Positions 8,314 through 16,732 of a stretch of DNA of 64,000 nucleotides are shown piece by piece. The notes under the pieces are model-generated. The model did no database searches. It saw nothing but the letters and a program-made list of their open reading frames with translations, and was not told where the DNA came from. The position numbers and the translations under genes were made by a program. Where the stretch lies: the NCBI RefSeq assembly GCF_035825295.1, contig NZ_JAYMGI010000002.1, forward strand, positions 2,334,001 through 2,398,000, in the 5' to 3' direction. Positions within the stretch are counted from its first letter, which is position 1. Every line of letters begins with the position of its first letter. The DNA is from Actinacidiphila sp. DG2A-62. GTDB lineage: Bacteria; Actinomycetota; Actinomycetes; Streptomycetales; Streptomycetaceae.

Positions 8314-8994
8314 TCACTCGTCGCGGACCGGGCCGGTGATGTCCCAGCCGGGCGCGGTCATCTCGCGGCGGATGTCCGCGCTCTCCACCTGCTCGCCGCA
8401 ACTCGCGCAGACGACGCGCGTGTGCAGTTCGTGCTCGCCGGCGGCGTGTCCGTGCGGGTGGTGCCACATCCGCGTGGGGGGTTCGGTGACCACCCAGCGG
8501 TCGCCCCACTGGAGCAACTCGCGGATCGCCGGGCCGAGATCGCGGCCCGCGGGGGTGAGGTAGTAGCCGGGGTACCGGGGGTGGTCCGGGCTGGGGCGGC
8601 GCTCCAGGACGCCGGCCGCGACGAGGGCCTTCAGACGCGCCGCCAGACGGTCGGTCGGCGCACCGGTGTTGCGCGCGATCTGGCTGAACTGGTGATTGCC
8701 GAAGCCGACTTCGCGGATCGCCTGCAACGCCCAGCGGTCGCCCACCAGTTGCAGCGCGGAGGCGAGCGAGCACGGCCGTCCCGGCAGCGTCGTGGGGTCG
8801 ATCCGCGGGCCGCCCCCGTGCGCGTCCCCGCCCGGGTCCCCCGCCCCGCCCGCACGCGGACCCGCGGCGCCCGCGCCCGCGCCACCCGCCGCGCCCGCAG
8901 CCCCCGCCCCCGCGCCGCGCGCCCCGCGCGGGCCGCCCGCATCCACCCCGTCCCTGCCGCCCGTCGCGCCCGTCGCGCCCACCGTGCCGTTCAT
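8314..8994 (-). CDS. HxlR-type winged-helix transcriptional regulator
   Basis: 226 residues from the ATG at 8994; a TTG at 9030 is a possible alternative. Residues 1-65 are a Gly/Ala low-complexity segment. Then comes an HxlR-type winged helix: CSLASALQLVGDRWALQAI, FSQIARNTGAPTDRLAARLK and the wing VLERRPSPDHPRYPGYYLTP. The C-terminus has CASCGEQVE, a possible small zinc site after the wing. The gene is divergent from an MFS efflux gene, with a 20-base inverted repeat across the two starts, so it likely represses the pump. The ribosome site GGAGG lies very close to this ATG. Confidence 0.85.
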   Translation of the reverse strand: MNGTVGATGATGGRDGVDAGGPRGARGAGAGAAGAAGGAGAGAAGPRAGGAGDPGGDAHGGGPRIDPTTLPGRPCSLASALQLVGDRWALQAIREVGFGNHQFSQIARNTGAPTDRLAARLKALVAAGVLERRPSPDHPRYPGYYLTPAGRDLGPAIRELLQWGDRWVVTEPPTRMWHHPHGHAAGEHELHTRVVCASCGEQVESADIRREMTAPGWDITGPVRDE

Positions 8995-9018
8995 GCCTCC
9001 ACCGTCGCACACCCGGAG

Positions 9019-9080
9019 TTTGATTTCCAAAGTGCGCTGTGCTTTCGTTGAGCCATGCCCAGCGCACTTGGATTTTCAAA
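9019..9080. promoter_or_regulatory. Large inverted repeat spanning the HxlR/MFS divergent promoter
   Basis: The left arm 9019-9038 (TTTGATTTCCAAAGTGCGCT) is matched by the right arm 9061-9080, which reads TTTGAAAATCCAAGTGCGCT on the other strand. The arms differ by small changes and are separated by 22 bases. The right arm lies in codons 3-9 of the MFS gene. This is a probable operator pair for the HxlR-type regulator. Confidence 0.6.
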
Positions 9081-10527
9081 GCAGGCCCGCGCGCCGCGGA
9101 CGACGACCGCGGCGGCCTCGCGAGCGGCCTCACTGGTCGTCGTGCTCGCGGTGTTCATGACCAACCTCGACCTGTGGATCGTGAACGTCGCGCTGCCCGC
9201 GATGGGCCGCGACTTCGCCTCCGGGGGGCGCGCGGCGACGCTCGGCGACCTGTCGTGGGTGCTCAACGCCTACGCGATCACGCTCGCCGCGCTGCTGGTG
9301 GTGCTCGGCCGGATCGGCGACCGGATCGGCCAGCGGCCGGTGTTCCTCGCGGGCGTGGCCGTGTTCACGCTGGCCTCGCTGGGGTGCGCGCTCGCGCCGT
9401 CGCTGTGGGTGCTGGTGGTCGCGCGGGTGGTGCAGGCGGTCGGCGCGGCGGCCCAGCTGCCGACCTCGCTGGCGCTGCTGCTCGCGGCCGTGCCGGCCGA
9501 GCGCAGGACCCGGGCGACGCGCGGCTGGGCGGCGGTCGGCGGGTTGGCCGCGGCGGCCGGACCGGTGGTCGGCGGGCTGCTGGTGCAGGCGGACTGGCGC
9601 TGGGTGTTCGTGGTGAACCTGCCGATCGGCGCGGCGACGTTCGCCGCCGGTCTCGCCGTGCTGCCCAGGCCCGCCGCGCGGGAGAGCGGCCCGCTGCCGG
9701 ACGCGTGGGGCGCGGCCTTGGTGACCGCGGCGGTCGCGGCGCTGTCCGGGGCGCTGGTGCAGGCGCCGGACTGGGGCTGGGGCGCGCCGCGCACGCTCGG
9801 GCTGCTGGCCGTGGCGGTGGCGTCCGGGGCCTGGTTCTGGCGGCGCTCGGCGCGGCACCACGCGCCGCTGCTGGAGCTGGGGCTGCTCCGGCTGCCGCGG
9901 TTCGGCGCGGCGAACGCCGGCACGTTCGTCTACGGCACCGCGTTCGCGATCATGCTGCTGTCGAACGTCCTGTGGTGCCAGGACGTGTGGCACTGGAGCG
10001 CCCTGCGGACCGGGTTCGCGCTGGTGCCGGGGCCCGCGCTGGTGCCCGTGGTCACCGTGCTGACCGCGCGGGCCGTGCACCGCTTCGGGCACGGGCCGCT
10101 GATCACGGTGGGCGCGGTGCTGTTCGGGGCGGGCATGGCGTGGCGGGCGGTGTTCGTGTCCGTCACCCCGGACTACGTCGGGGACCTGCTGCCCAGCATG
10201 GTGCTCGGCGGTACGGGGGTGGGCTTCGCGCTCGGCACGCTGGTGGCGGCCGGTGTCCAGTCGCTGCCGGCCGAACGCGCCGCGACGGGCTCCGCGCTGG
10301 TCAACTCGGTCCGCCAGATCTCCTCCACGGTCGGCGTGGCCGTCCTGGTCACCGTCGTCGGGTCCCACGTGGGGGCGGCGTCCCGGTCCGACTTCCGCAC
10401 CGCCTGGACGCTGGCGGCGGCGCTCAGCCTCGCCACCGCCCTGCTGTCCGCGCTGACGCTGGGCGCCGGCCCGAAGACCCCCGGCGTGGCGCCGGCGCCC
10501 GACGCGGTGCGCGCGCCGAGTGCCTAG
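9055..10527 (+). CDS. MFS transporter, DHA2 (14-TM) drug:H+ antiporter family
   Basis: 490 residues with about 14 hydrophobic segments. Segment 1 is SLVVVLAVFMTNLDLWIVNV, with the D-x-x-I-V-N-V-A-L-P motif typical of EmrB/QacA-type pumps. Motif A appears as GRIGDRIGQRPVF. Motif C-like GPVVGGLLVQADWRWVFVVN lies in segment 5. The likely role is proton-driven export of a small hydrophobic compound. The start at 9055 has no clear ribosome site, so a leaderless or weakly initiated message is possible. It is divergent from the HxlR-type regulator. Confidence 0.88.
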   Translation: MPSALGFSKQARAPRTTTAAASRAASLVVVLAVFMTNLDLWIVNVALPAMGRDFASGGRAATLGDLSWVLNAYAITLAALLVVLGRIGDRIGQRPVFLAGVAVFTLASLGCALAPSLWVLVVARVVQAVGAAAQLPTSLALLLAAVPAERRTRATRGWAAVGGLAAAAGPVVGGLLVQADWRWVFVVNLPIGAATFAAGLAVLPRPAARESGPLPDAWGAALVTAAVAALSGALVQAPDWGWGAPRTLGLLAVAVASGAWFWRRSARHHAPLLELGLLRLPRFGAANAGTFVYGTAFAIMLLSNVLWCQDVWHWSALRTGFALVPGPALVPVVTVLTARAVHRFGHGPLITVGAVLFGAGMAWRAVFVSVTPDYVGDLLPSMVLGGTGVGFALGTLVAAGVQSLPAERAATGSALVNSVRQISSTVGVAVLVTVVGSHVGAASRSDFRTAWTLAAALSLATALLSALTLGAGPKTPGVAPAPDAVRAPSA

Positions 10528-10551
10528 CCCCCAACCCCTGGCGCGAGACGT

Positions 10552-11145
10552 CTAGTGGGAGATGTCGCTCAGCGAGGGGACCTTGTCCTTGACGTCCGCC
10601 CCCGCGCCGCTGCCCGCCGACTTGACCTTGCCGAGCACCGAGTCGAAGCCGGCCACCGCCGCGCCCGGGTCCTCGCCCTTGCGGAGCTTGGCCGGCAGGT
10701 CCTTGAGCGAGTCGATGCCGGCGGTCACCGGGGCCATCAGCTTCGAGAGCGTCGGATCGCCCTTCGCGTCGGCCGAGGCCGCCTTGAGCCTGTTGTACGC
10801 GAACGCGCCCGCCAGCCCCGCCTTGACCAGGGTGAACGTGCGGCCGCTCGACCCCTTCTTGAACTTCCCGGCGCGGTACGGCTTGACGATCCACTGGTAC
10901 GTCGCGCCCGCCGCCAGTCCCGCGTTGGCCACGAACCGGGTCTTGGCCAGCTTCTGCTTCTGCGCGGTGGTCGTCGGGCTCGCGCTCGTGGTGCCGCTGC
11001 CGCTCCCGGAGGTGTCCGACGAGGAGCTGCCGCACGCCGGCAGGACCAGCAGCGCCAGGGCCAGCAGGACGGCCGGCAGCAGGCGGCGCCGCGGAATTCG
11101 GGACGTCGAGGCGGTTCGGGACGTCGGGGCGGTTCGGGACGTCAT
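10552..11145 (-). CDS. Secreted lipoprotein of unknown function
   Basis: 197 residues from the ATG at 11145, with GGAGGTGCCC before it. The signal peptide is LLPAVLLALALLVLPACGSS; LPAC is a good lipobox, so Cys becomes the lipid-anchored N-terminus. The first residues repeat TSRTA-type pentamers encoded by a short DNA duplication. After a Ser/Gly/Thr linker the mature part is mainly helical (YQWIVKPYRAGKFKKGSSGR, then TFTLVKAGLAGAFAYNRLKA). No catalytic motif is recognised. It stands between the MFS gene and the phosphatase operon, transcribed toward the former. Confidence 0.75.
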   Translation of the reverse strand: MTSRTAPTSRTASTSRIPRRRLLPAVLLALALLVLPACGSSSSDTSGSGSGTTSASPTTTAQKQKLAKTRFVANAGLAAGATYQWIVKPYRAGKFKKGSSGRTFTLVKAGLAGAFAYNRLKAASADAKGDPTLSKLMAPVTAGIDSLKDLPAKLRKGEDPGAAVAGFDSVLGKVKSAGSGAGADVKDKVPSLSDISH

Positions 11146-11302
11146 GGGCACCTCCGGAGCGGGCCGGCCCGAGGCCGCGGGCCCTGTCGAGGGACGCACT
11201 CCCCCGAGGATCACCCGGCCCGGGACGCCGCGCCACCCGGAGCGGCCGGGGGCGTCCGGCCCGTCCCCGCGGCAGACCCGGCACGTCGTACGGCGGAGGG
11301 CG

Positions 11303-12124
11303 TCAGCGCAGGTGGGACGTCATGTTGAGCATCCGCAGCGACGCGTTGCCGTCGGCGTAGTGGGCGACCTCGGAGAGCGAGGCGGGCGCGAGGTCCATCC
11401 GGAACAGCGCCTGCGCGGGCGCGCCGAGCGCGAGCCGGGCGAGCGTCTTGAGCGGCGTCACGTGCGAGACCACCAGGACCGTACGCTCCGGCGCCGCGGC
11501 CAGCAGCGCGTCCCGCCACGGCACCACCCGCCGCTCGACCTCGGCGATGCTCTCCCCGCCGGGCGGCGCGGCATCCGGCGACCGCAGCCAGGCGGTCAGC
11601 TCGTCGGGAAAGCGCTCCCGCACCTCGGCGAAGGTCAGGCCCTCCCAGGCGCCGAAGTCCGTCTCGCGCAGCGCGGGTTCGACCTCGACGGGGACGCCGA
11701 GCCGCTCGGCGGCGATCTCGGCGGTGCGACGGCAGCGCGCCAGCGGCGAGCTGACCACCGCCTGCACACCGCCGCGCACGGCCAGCTCCGCGGCGGCCTG
11801 CGCGGCCTGCCGCAGACCGCGCTCGGACAGCGGCGGATCGACCGCGGCGCCGCTGCCGGAGAACCGCTTCTGCGCGGTCAGCGCGCTCTCGCCGTGCCGC
11901 AGCAGCACCAGCACGGCGGGCCGCGGGAAGGACGCCGGGAGAACGCTCTCCGGAGTCCGCGCCGAGCTCCCGGCGGCTACGCCCCGGCCGCCGCTCCCGC
12001 GCCCGGCCGCCGACTCGGGGCTGGGACCGCCCGCCGGACCGGGGCCGGGACCGCCCGCCGGACCGGAGTCGCGACCGTCCGCCGGCCCGCGCCCGTCCGC
12101 CGACCCCGGACCCGTACCGCTCAC
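11303..12124 (-). CDS. Histidine phosphatase (CobC-like) lacking the usual RNase H domain
   Basis: 273 residues. The GTG start at 12124 overlaps the stop of the zinc-ribbon gene (GTGA). The first 65 residues are Gly/Pro/Ser-rich. The phosphoglycerate-mutase-like domain starts at VLVLLRHGESALT, where RHG carries the phospho-accepting His. RETDFGAWEG and VVSHVTPLKTL supply the later active-site residues. The end NASLRMLNMTSHLR matches that of the actinobacterial bifunctional RNase H/acid phosphatase, which sits at this operon position in related genomes. Here no RNase HI domain precedes the linker. A role as an alpha-ribazole or general acid phosphatase is possible; the domain loss is inferred from remembered homologues. 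Confidence 0.85.
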   Translation of the reverse strand: MSGTGPGSADGRGPADGRDSGPAGGPGPGPAGGPSPESAAGRGSGGRGVAAGSSARTPESVLPASFPRPAVLVLLRHGESALTAQKRFSGSGAAVDPPLSERGLRQAAQAAAELAVRGGVQAVVSSPLARCRRTAEIAAERLGVPVEVEPALRETDFGAWEGLTFAEVRERFPDELTAWLRSPDAAPPGGESIAEVERRVVPWRDALLAAAPERTVLVVSHVTPLKTLARLALGAPAQALFRMDLAPASLSEVAHYADGNASLRMLNMTSHLR

Positions 12125-12864
12125 AGCCCCGAGTCGGCGGTCCGGACCAGGATCCTGCGGCAGTTCTCGCAGCGCACCACCGTGTCGGGCGCGGCGGCCC
12201 GCATCTCGTTCAGCTCGGTGATGTTCAGCTCCAGCCGGCAGCCCTCGCAGCGCTTCTGGTAGAGCCGGGCCGCGCCGACGCCGCCCTGCTGGGCGCGCAG
12301 CTTGTCGTAGAGGGCGAGCAGGTCGCCCGGGACGGTCGCGGCGAGCTCTTCGCGCTCCTTGGCGACGGTGAACCCCTCCGCGTCGATCGCCTGGAGCGCC
12401 TCGGTCTTGCGCTGCTCGGCCTCGGCGGTCTTCGCCTCCAGCGACTCGACCCGCCCGGCCAGCTCCGCGGCCCGCTCCTGCGCCGCCTCGCGCCGCTCCA
12501 TCACCTCCAGGACGATGTCCTCCAGGTCGGACTGGCGCTTGGCGAGCGAGGCGAGTTCGCGCTGGAGGTTTTCCAGGTCCTTCGGCGAGGTGACCACGCC
12601 GGAGTCCAGCCGCTGCTGGTCGCGGGCGGCGCGCTGGCGGACCTGGTCGACGTCCTGCTCGGCCTTGGTCTGTTCGCGGGCGGTGTCGCCGTCCTCGGTG
12701 CGCGCGGCGACCAACAGGTCGCGCAGCTGGGCGAGATCGGCGTTCAGGCGCTCCAACTCCGCGTGCTCGGGCAGGTTCTTGCGCCGGTGGTCCAGCTGCG
12801 CGATGCGCGAGTCGAGGGCCTGGACGTCGAGGAGTCGGATCTGGTCGGCGGGCGCGGCGTTCAG
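12121..12864 (-). CDS. C4-type zinc-ribbon, coiled-coil protein (apparent CTG start)
   Basis: 247 residues. The N-terminal 180 residues form a long antiparallel coiled coil (ALDSRIAQLDHRRKNLPEHA, and EVMERREAAQERAAELAGRV). The C-terminal zinc ribbon has CEGC and CENC knuckles near residues 203 and 232. This family is predicted to bind nucleic acids. The family N-terminus NAAPADQIRLLDVQ is preceded here by CTG, not ATG or GTG. AGGAG lies seven bases before that CTG, and the CTGA overlaps the Nif3 stop, which supports real initiation at 12864. No in-frame ATG or GTG lies nearby. It is the middle gene of a coupled three-gene operon. Confidence 0.85.
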   Translation of the reverse strand: MNAAPADQIRLLDVQALDSRIAQLDHRRKNLPEHAELERLNADLAQLRDLLVAARTEDGDTAREQTKAEQDVDQVRQRAARDQQRLDSGVVTSPKDLENLQRELASLAKRQSDLEDIVLEVMERREAAQERAAELAGRVESLEAKTAEAEQRKTEALQAIDAEGFTVAKEREELAATVPGDLLALYDKLRAQQGGVGAARLYQKRCEGCRLELNITELNEMRAAAPDTVVRCENCRRILVRTADSGL

Positions 12865-13799
12865 CGGGGGGCTCCTGAGGAAGACGAAGGGGACGAGGAA
12901 GCGGAGGGCGGCGCGGAGGACGACGCGGACGCCGCCGGGGACCCGGCGCCGGACCCCGTGGGCGTCGTCGAGGGCGCGTGCAGCGTCCAGGGGTCGGTGA
13001 CCGCGCGCGAGACATGGGTGCGCAGCGCCCACCCGTGCCGGTCGGAGATCTCGTCGAGCTGGCCGGCCGCCTGCTCGCACCACGGCCACTCGGTGGCCCA
13101 GTGCGCGGCGTCGACCAGGGCGAGCGCGCCCGCCTCGCGGGCCTCGGAGGCCGGGTGGTGCCGCAGGTCCGCGGTCAGGAACACATCGGCGCCGGCCGCC
13201 CTGACCTGGTCGAAGAGGCTGTCGCCCGAGCCGCCGCAGACGGCGACGGTACGGACCGGGGCGTCCGGGTCGCCGGCCACCCGCAGGCCCGCCGCGGTCG
13301 CGGGCAGGCCGTGCGCGGCCCGCGCGGCGAACTGCGCGAGGGTCAGCGGCGCGAGCGGCTCGCAGAGCCGGCCGAGGCCCCGGCGCCCGGCGGGGTCCGC
13401 GGGGTCCGGCACCAGCGGCCCGGTGACCCGCAGGTCGACGGCGGCGGCGAGGGCGTCGGAGACCCCGGGGTCGGCGCGGTCGGCGTTGGTGTGCGCGACC
13501 AGCAGCGCGACGCCGCCGCGGATCAGGTCGTGCACCACCTGGCCCTTGAAGCCGGCCCGGCCGACCGGCGCGACCGTCGTGGTCCCGCGCAGGTAGAGGG
13601 GGTGGTGGGTGACGAGCAGGTCGGCGCCCAGGCGCAGCGCCTCGTCGGCGACCTCCTGCACCGGGTCGACGGCGAACAGCACCCGGGAGACCTCGGCGGA
13701 CGGGTCCCCGCACACCAGGCCGACCGCGTCCCAGGACTCGGCCAGCTCCGGCGGCCAGAGGGCGTCGAGGGCGGCGATGACGTCGGACACAGTGGGCAC
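12861..13799 (-). CDS. Nif3-like dinuclear metal centre protein
   Basis: 312 residues from the GTG at 13799. This matches the usual family N-terminus PTVSDVIAALDALWPPELAE; the upstream in-frame extension is Pro/Arg-rich and rejected. Metal-binding signatures are LLVTHHPLYL near residue 65, HTNADRADPGVSDAL, and the late TADLRHHPASEA and DAAHWATEW blocks. The family (YbgI/DUF34) forms a hexameric ring with two metals per subunit; its activity is not settled. A Ser-rich tail of about 30 residues follows the domain. The gene overlaps the zinc-ribbon gene by CTGA, so translation is coupled. Confidence 0.9.
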   Translation of the reverse strand: MPTVSDVIAALDALWPPELAESWDAVGLVCGDPSAEVSRVLFAVDPVQEVADEALRLGADLLVTHHPLYLRGTTTVAPVGRAGFKGQVVHDLIRGGVALLVAHTNADRADPGVSDALAAAVDLRVTGPLVPDPADPAGRRGLGRLCEPLAPLTLAQFAARAAHGLPATAAGLRVAGDPDAPVRTVAVCGGSGDSLFDQVRAAGADVFLTADLRHHPASEAREAGALALVDAAHWATEWPWCEQAAGQLDEISDRHGWALRTHVSRAVTDPWTLHAPSTTPTGSGAGSPAASASSSAPPSASSSPSSSSGAPR

Positions 13800-13807
13800 G
13801 GAAGGAA

Positions 13808-13945
13808 GGTTACCTGGCCGCGCCCGGCCGCCGTCGGGCCACCGGGAAGCCGGGGCCGGGGCGGGGGACAGCCGGAGCCGGACCGCCGGGAAGCCAGGGC
13901 CGGGGCGGAGGGAAGCCGGGGCCGGGGCGGGGGGAAGCGGGGTCC
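13808..13945. repeat. G-rich imperfect repeats upstream of the Nif3 operon
   Basis: A GGGAAGCC(A/G)GGGCCGGGGCGG-like unit recurs three to four times, placing G4 runs close together on the plus strand. No gene is seen here. The tract could form quadruplexes and lies in the 300-base gap between divergent genes. Confidence 0.55.
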
Positions 13946-14112
13946 GCGCCCGGCGCGGTCCGGCGGGCGCCCGCCGGCGCGCGGAGCACACCCGCGGGGC
14001 GTGCGCAGGCGGTTCCGGACAACCCGCACTCTTACGTGTGAACCGCCCGGCCTCGCGCTGACCGCCCGGAAGGACGAAAAGTACGTTCCTGTGCCGGAGG
14101 TGGACGACTCAC

Positions 14113-15690
14113 ATGACTGCCAGTGCCGGAATCGCGGACGTGCCCTTCGACCCGTCCCACCCGCGCGATCCGTTCGATCCGTCCGATCCGTTCGGCCCGT
14201 CCGCGGCGCCCGACGCGCCCGACGCGCCCAATACGTCCGACCCGTCCGACCGACCCGACGGGTCGGACCGGCCCGGCGGGTTCGGCCCGATCCAGCCCGA
14301 GCGGGCCCCGGACCTGCCCGGTGACCTGTCCGAGGACCTGTCCCTGGGACTGTCGCGGGGGCTGTCGCCCGGGCCGTCCCCCTCCCCCCGCGGGCCCTCC
14401 CCCGCTGTGCCGCCCGCGCTCCCGCCGGGCTTCGCGCCCGCGGGGGACGCGTCGCGCGGCGCCGGAAAGTCCGGGGACGCCGGGGGTTCCGGGGACGGCG
14501 GGGACGGCCGGCGCCGGGTGGTGCGCAGGACCGGCTTCACCATCACCGCGGACGGCTCCTACGCGGCCTGCCTCGCGCTCGCGCACCCCTCGGGCGACGC
14601 GTGGTTCGCCGAGCGCTGGACGCTGGCCGGACCGGAGTCGTACGCCGTGCCACTGCCGGGGACGCAGCCCGAGGAGGAGGGGACGCGCGTGATGCCGCTC
14701 AGCGACGGCCGGGTGCTGGTCGCGCGCCGCGTCGCCGACCGGTACGACCTCGCGCTGCTCCACCCCAGCGGCAGCGGCACCGCCGAGGTCGCGGTCGGCT
14801 CGCTGCCCGGCCCCGAGGTGCGGATGCTCCCGCCGTCGCCCGCCCGGTCCGCGGCGTTCGCGCTCGGCTACGAGGGTGCGGGCGCCTCCGCCCCCGGCGG
14901 CGCGGCGGCGGGCGTCGGCGTCCGTACGGTCGTGTGGCGGGTGCACGGCACCGCCGCCGGCGCGCCCGAACGCGTCATGACGATCGACGGCCGCTGCACC
15001 GGCGGGGTCTGGCTGGACCGCTCCGGCCGGCTGCTCGCGCTGGACCGCGCGCTCGACGGCCGGGCGAAGGCGGTCGCCGTCGACCTGCACACCGGCACGG
15101 TCAGCCCGCTGCTGCAGCTCACCGAGGACAGCGACGACCGGCTGCTGCTGGCCGAGCCGGACAGCGGGCTGCTGGTGCTGCGCAGCGACGCGGCCGGGGA
15201 GGCGCGGCTCGGCTGGGGCGTGCTGGGCAGTCGTCGGCCGGTGCGGTTCCCGGACACGCTGTGCGTGCGCGGGACGCAGTTGACGCCGGTGGCCGCGCAG
15301 CCGGGGCAGATGCTGTCGCCGGAGTCGACGGTCGTGGCGCTGCGCGCGGAAGTGCCGGGCGGGGCGGAGTCGTTGGGGCTGTGGCGGCCGGGCGAGCGCC
15401 GGGTGCACTGGCGGGCGTCGCCGCCCGGGTGGCTGGGCGCGGCGGGGATCTGGCTGCCCGGCGGCGATCTGCGGCTGCCCTACGCGGACCCGGCGGCCCG
15501 CGAGTGCGGCATGCTCGCCTACGACGTGCCGCCGCAGCCGCTCCCGGCTCCGGTCGCGCTCCCGGCCGCGCCGGCCCGGCTCCAACTCCCGCGGCGCGCC
15601 GAGCGTGTGGTCAAGGAGCCCCGCACGCTCCCCCCGGCCCGCAGGACCCCGGCGGTCCTCCCCCTCCAGCAGGCCCTCCTCCCCGCATGA
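14113..15690 (+). CDS. Hypothetical protein with Asp/Pro-rich N-terminus and predicted beta-propeller body
   Basis: 525 residues, starting at an ATG after GGAGGTG. Residues 1-130 are low-complexity, with recurring DPS/DPF/DAP units. The body has repeated short beta-type segments, such as GFTITADGSYAACLALAHPS, VMPLSDGRVLVARRVADRYD, VWLDRSGRLLALDRALDG and LLLAEPDSGLLVLRSDAAG. They resemble WD40-like or YVTN-type propeller blades. No enzyme motif, signal peptide or membrane segment is seen. It is divergent from the Nif3 operon. Function unknown; homologues seem to be Streptomyces hypothetical proteins. Confidence 0.7.
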   Translation: MTASAGIADVPFDPSHPRDPFDPSDPFGPSAAPDAPDAPNTSDPSDRPDGSDRPGGFGPIQPERAPDLPGDLSEDLSLGLSRGLSPGPSPSPRGPSPAVPPALPPGFAPAGDASRGAGKSGDAGGSGDGGDGRRRVVRRTGFTITADGSYAACLALAHPSGDAWFAERWTLAGPESYAVPLPGTQPEEEGTRVMPLSDGRVLVARRVADRYDLALLHPSGSGTAEVAVGSLPGPEVRMLPPSPARSAAFALGYEGAGASAPGGAAAGVGVRTVVWRVHGTAAGAPERVMTIDGRCTGGVWLDRSGRLLALDRALDGRAKAVAVDLHTGTVSPLLQLTEDSDDRLLLAEPDSGLLVLRSDAAGEARLGWGVLGSRRPVRFPDTLCVRGTQLTPVAAQPGQMLSPESTVVALRAEVPGGAESLGLWRPGERRVHWRASPPGWLGAAGIWLPGGDLRLPYADPAARECGMLAYDVPPQPLPAPVALPAAPARLQLPRRAERVVKEPRTLPPARRTPAVLPLQQALLPA

Positions 15691-15806
15691 CGCCGCGCTG
15701 AGCTCGACCTCCCGTCCCGGCCCGCCCGGGCTGTCCCCTGGCGGGGCAACGCTTGTCGCCCGGCGCGGGCGGGTCTCCCCGAGAGTGCGTCGCCGTTCGG
15801 AAAGGG

Positions 15807-16301
15807 TCATCCGGTCGGGTCGTCGGTGCGGTGCCGGGCGGCCCAGTCCTCGCGGGCGGCGGCGAGTTCCGGTGCGACGGCGTCGGTCAGCCGGTCGGCC
15901 AGGGCCCGTAACCGCCGGCCGAGGTCGGTGACGCCCGCCGGGTCCAGGTCGGTGATCCACCAGTCGTCCACGACCTGGACGTTGACCACCGGCAGCTCCG
16001 GATCGCCGTCCTCGCCGAACGGCCGGCAGTCGATGGTGACGACGAGCACCCCCGCGTCCGTCGCCGGATCCACGCCCTGGGTCACCGGGACGATCAGACC
16101 ACCCCGGTTGGCCTGATGCCCGATGGCGGCCAGCTCCAGGTGCAGCCGGTCCGGACGCACACCCGTCCTGCTCGGATCGTCCTCGGCCCACCACGGCAGA
16201 TAACCGCGCACCACCTCACCACTGGTGGTCGACACCGCCCACGTACGGGCGACCCGCGCGCCCGGCCCGCCTCCGCGCCCGTCGTCCTTGGAGGACTTCA
16301 C
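15807..16301 (-). CDS. Hypothetical protein, paralogue of the 28784-29272 gene
   Basis: 164 residues, unrecognised family. Its core VRGYLPWWAEDDPSRTGVRP, then VTIDCRPFGED, VQVVDDWWITDLDPAGV and a C-terminal helix ending REDWAARHRT is clearly shared with the gene at 28784-29272. The pattern suggests a compact alpha/beta domain. It overlaps the upstream HATPase gene by four bases (ATGA), so it is the last gene of a small operon of HATPase plus leading small ORF. The same gene occupies the last position in the second module, where the middle gene differs. Confidence 0.75.
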   Translation of the reverse strand: MKSSKDDGRGGGPGARVARTWAVSTTSGEVVRGYLPWWAEDDPSRTGVRPDRLHLELAAIGHQANRGGLIVPVTQGVDPATDAGVLVVTIDCRPFGEDGDPELPVVNVQVVDDWWITDLDPAGVTDLGRRLRALADRLTDAVAPELAAAREDWAARHRTDDPTG

Positions 16302-16732
16302 AAGCGCACCCCGCTCTGATCGCCGGTGCAGACGGCCCAGACCAGCTTGCCCGGCCCGTCCCGATCACTCACGCCCCACGCCCCGCCGGTCAGCGCGTCC
16401 ACCAGCCCCAGCCCGCGCCCCGACTCCTCCTCCGCCCGCGCGTCGCGGACCTCGGGCTTGCCCTCACCGGCGTCGTGCACCTCGATCCGCACCCCGTCCG
16501 CCAACCGCTCGAACCGCGTCGCGATCAACCGACCATACGGCGGACGCGCATGCGTGATCGCGTTCGTCACCAACTCCGAGAGGATCAACCCGGCCTCGTC
16601 CAGGACGTGCGACAGGCCCCAGGCGACAAGATGCTCAGCGAGCAACCGCCGCGCCCTGCCCACCGAACGAGGAGTGGGGGGCCAGGTCTTCAGTACAGAC
16701 GGCCGCTCGTAGGCCAGAGCCTGCTTCACCAC
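16298..16732 (-). CDS. ATP-binding protein of the anti-sigma (RsbW/SpoIIAB-like) HATPase family
   Basis: 144 residues. GHKL ATPase motifs are in order: the N box LILSELVTNAITHA near residue 50, the G1 box VHDAGEGKP near 88, and the G2 box SGRGLGLVDAL near 105. It lacks a histidine-kinase phosphoacceptor domain, so it fits the small serine-kinase/anti-sigma group, very common in Streptomyces beside XRE regulators. It may phosphorylate or sequester a partner protein. Its GTG start overlaps the stop of a 66-codon ORF, and its stop overlaps the next gene; all three seem co-translated. Confidence 0.85.
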   Translation of the reverse strand: MVKQALAYERPSVLKTWPPTPRSVGRARRLLAEHLVAWGLSHVLDEAGLILSELVTNAITHARPPYGRLIATRFERLADGVRIEVHDAGEGKPEVRDARAEEESGRGLGLVDALTGGAWGVSDRDGPGKLVWAVCTGDQSGVRL

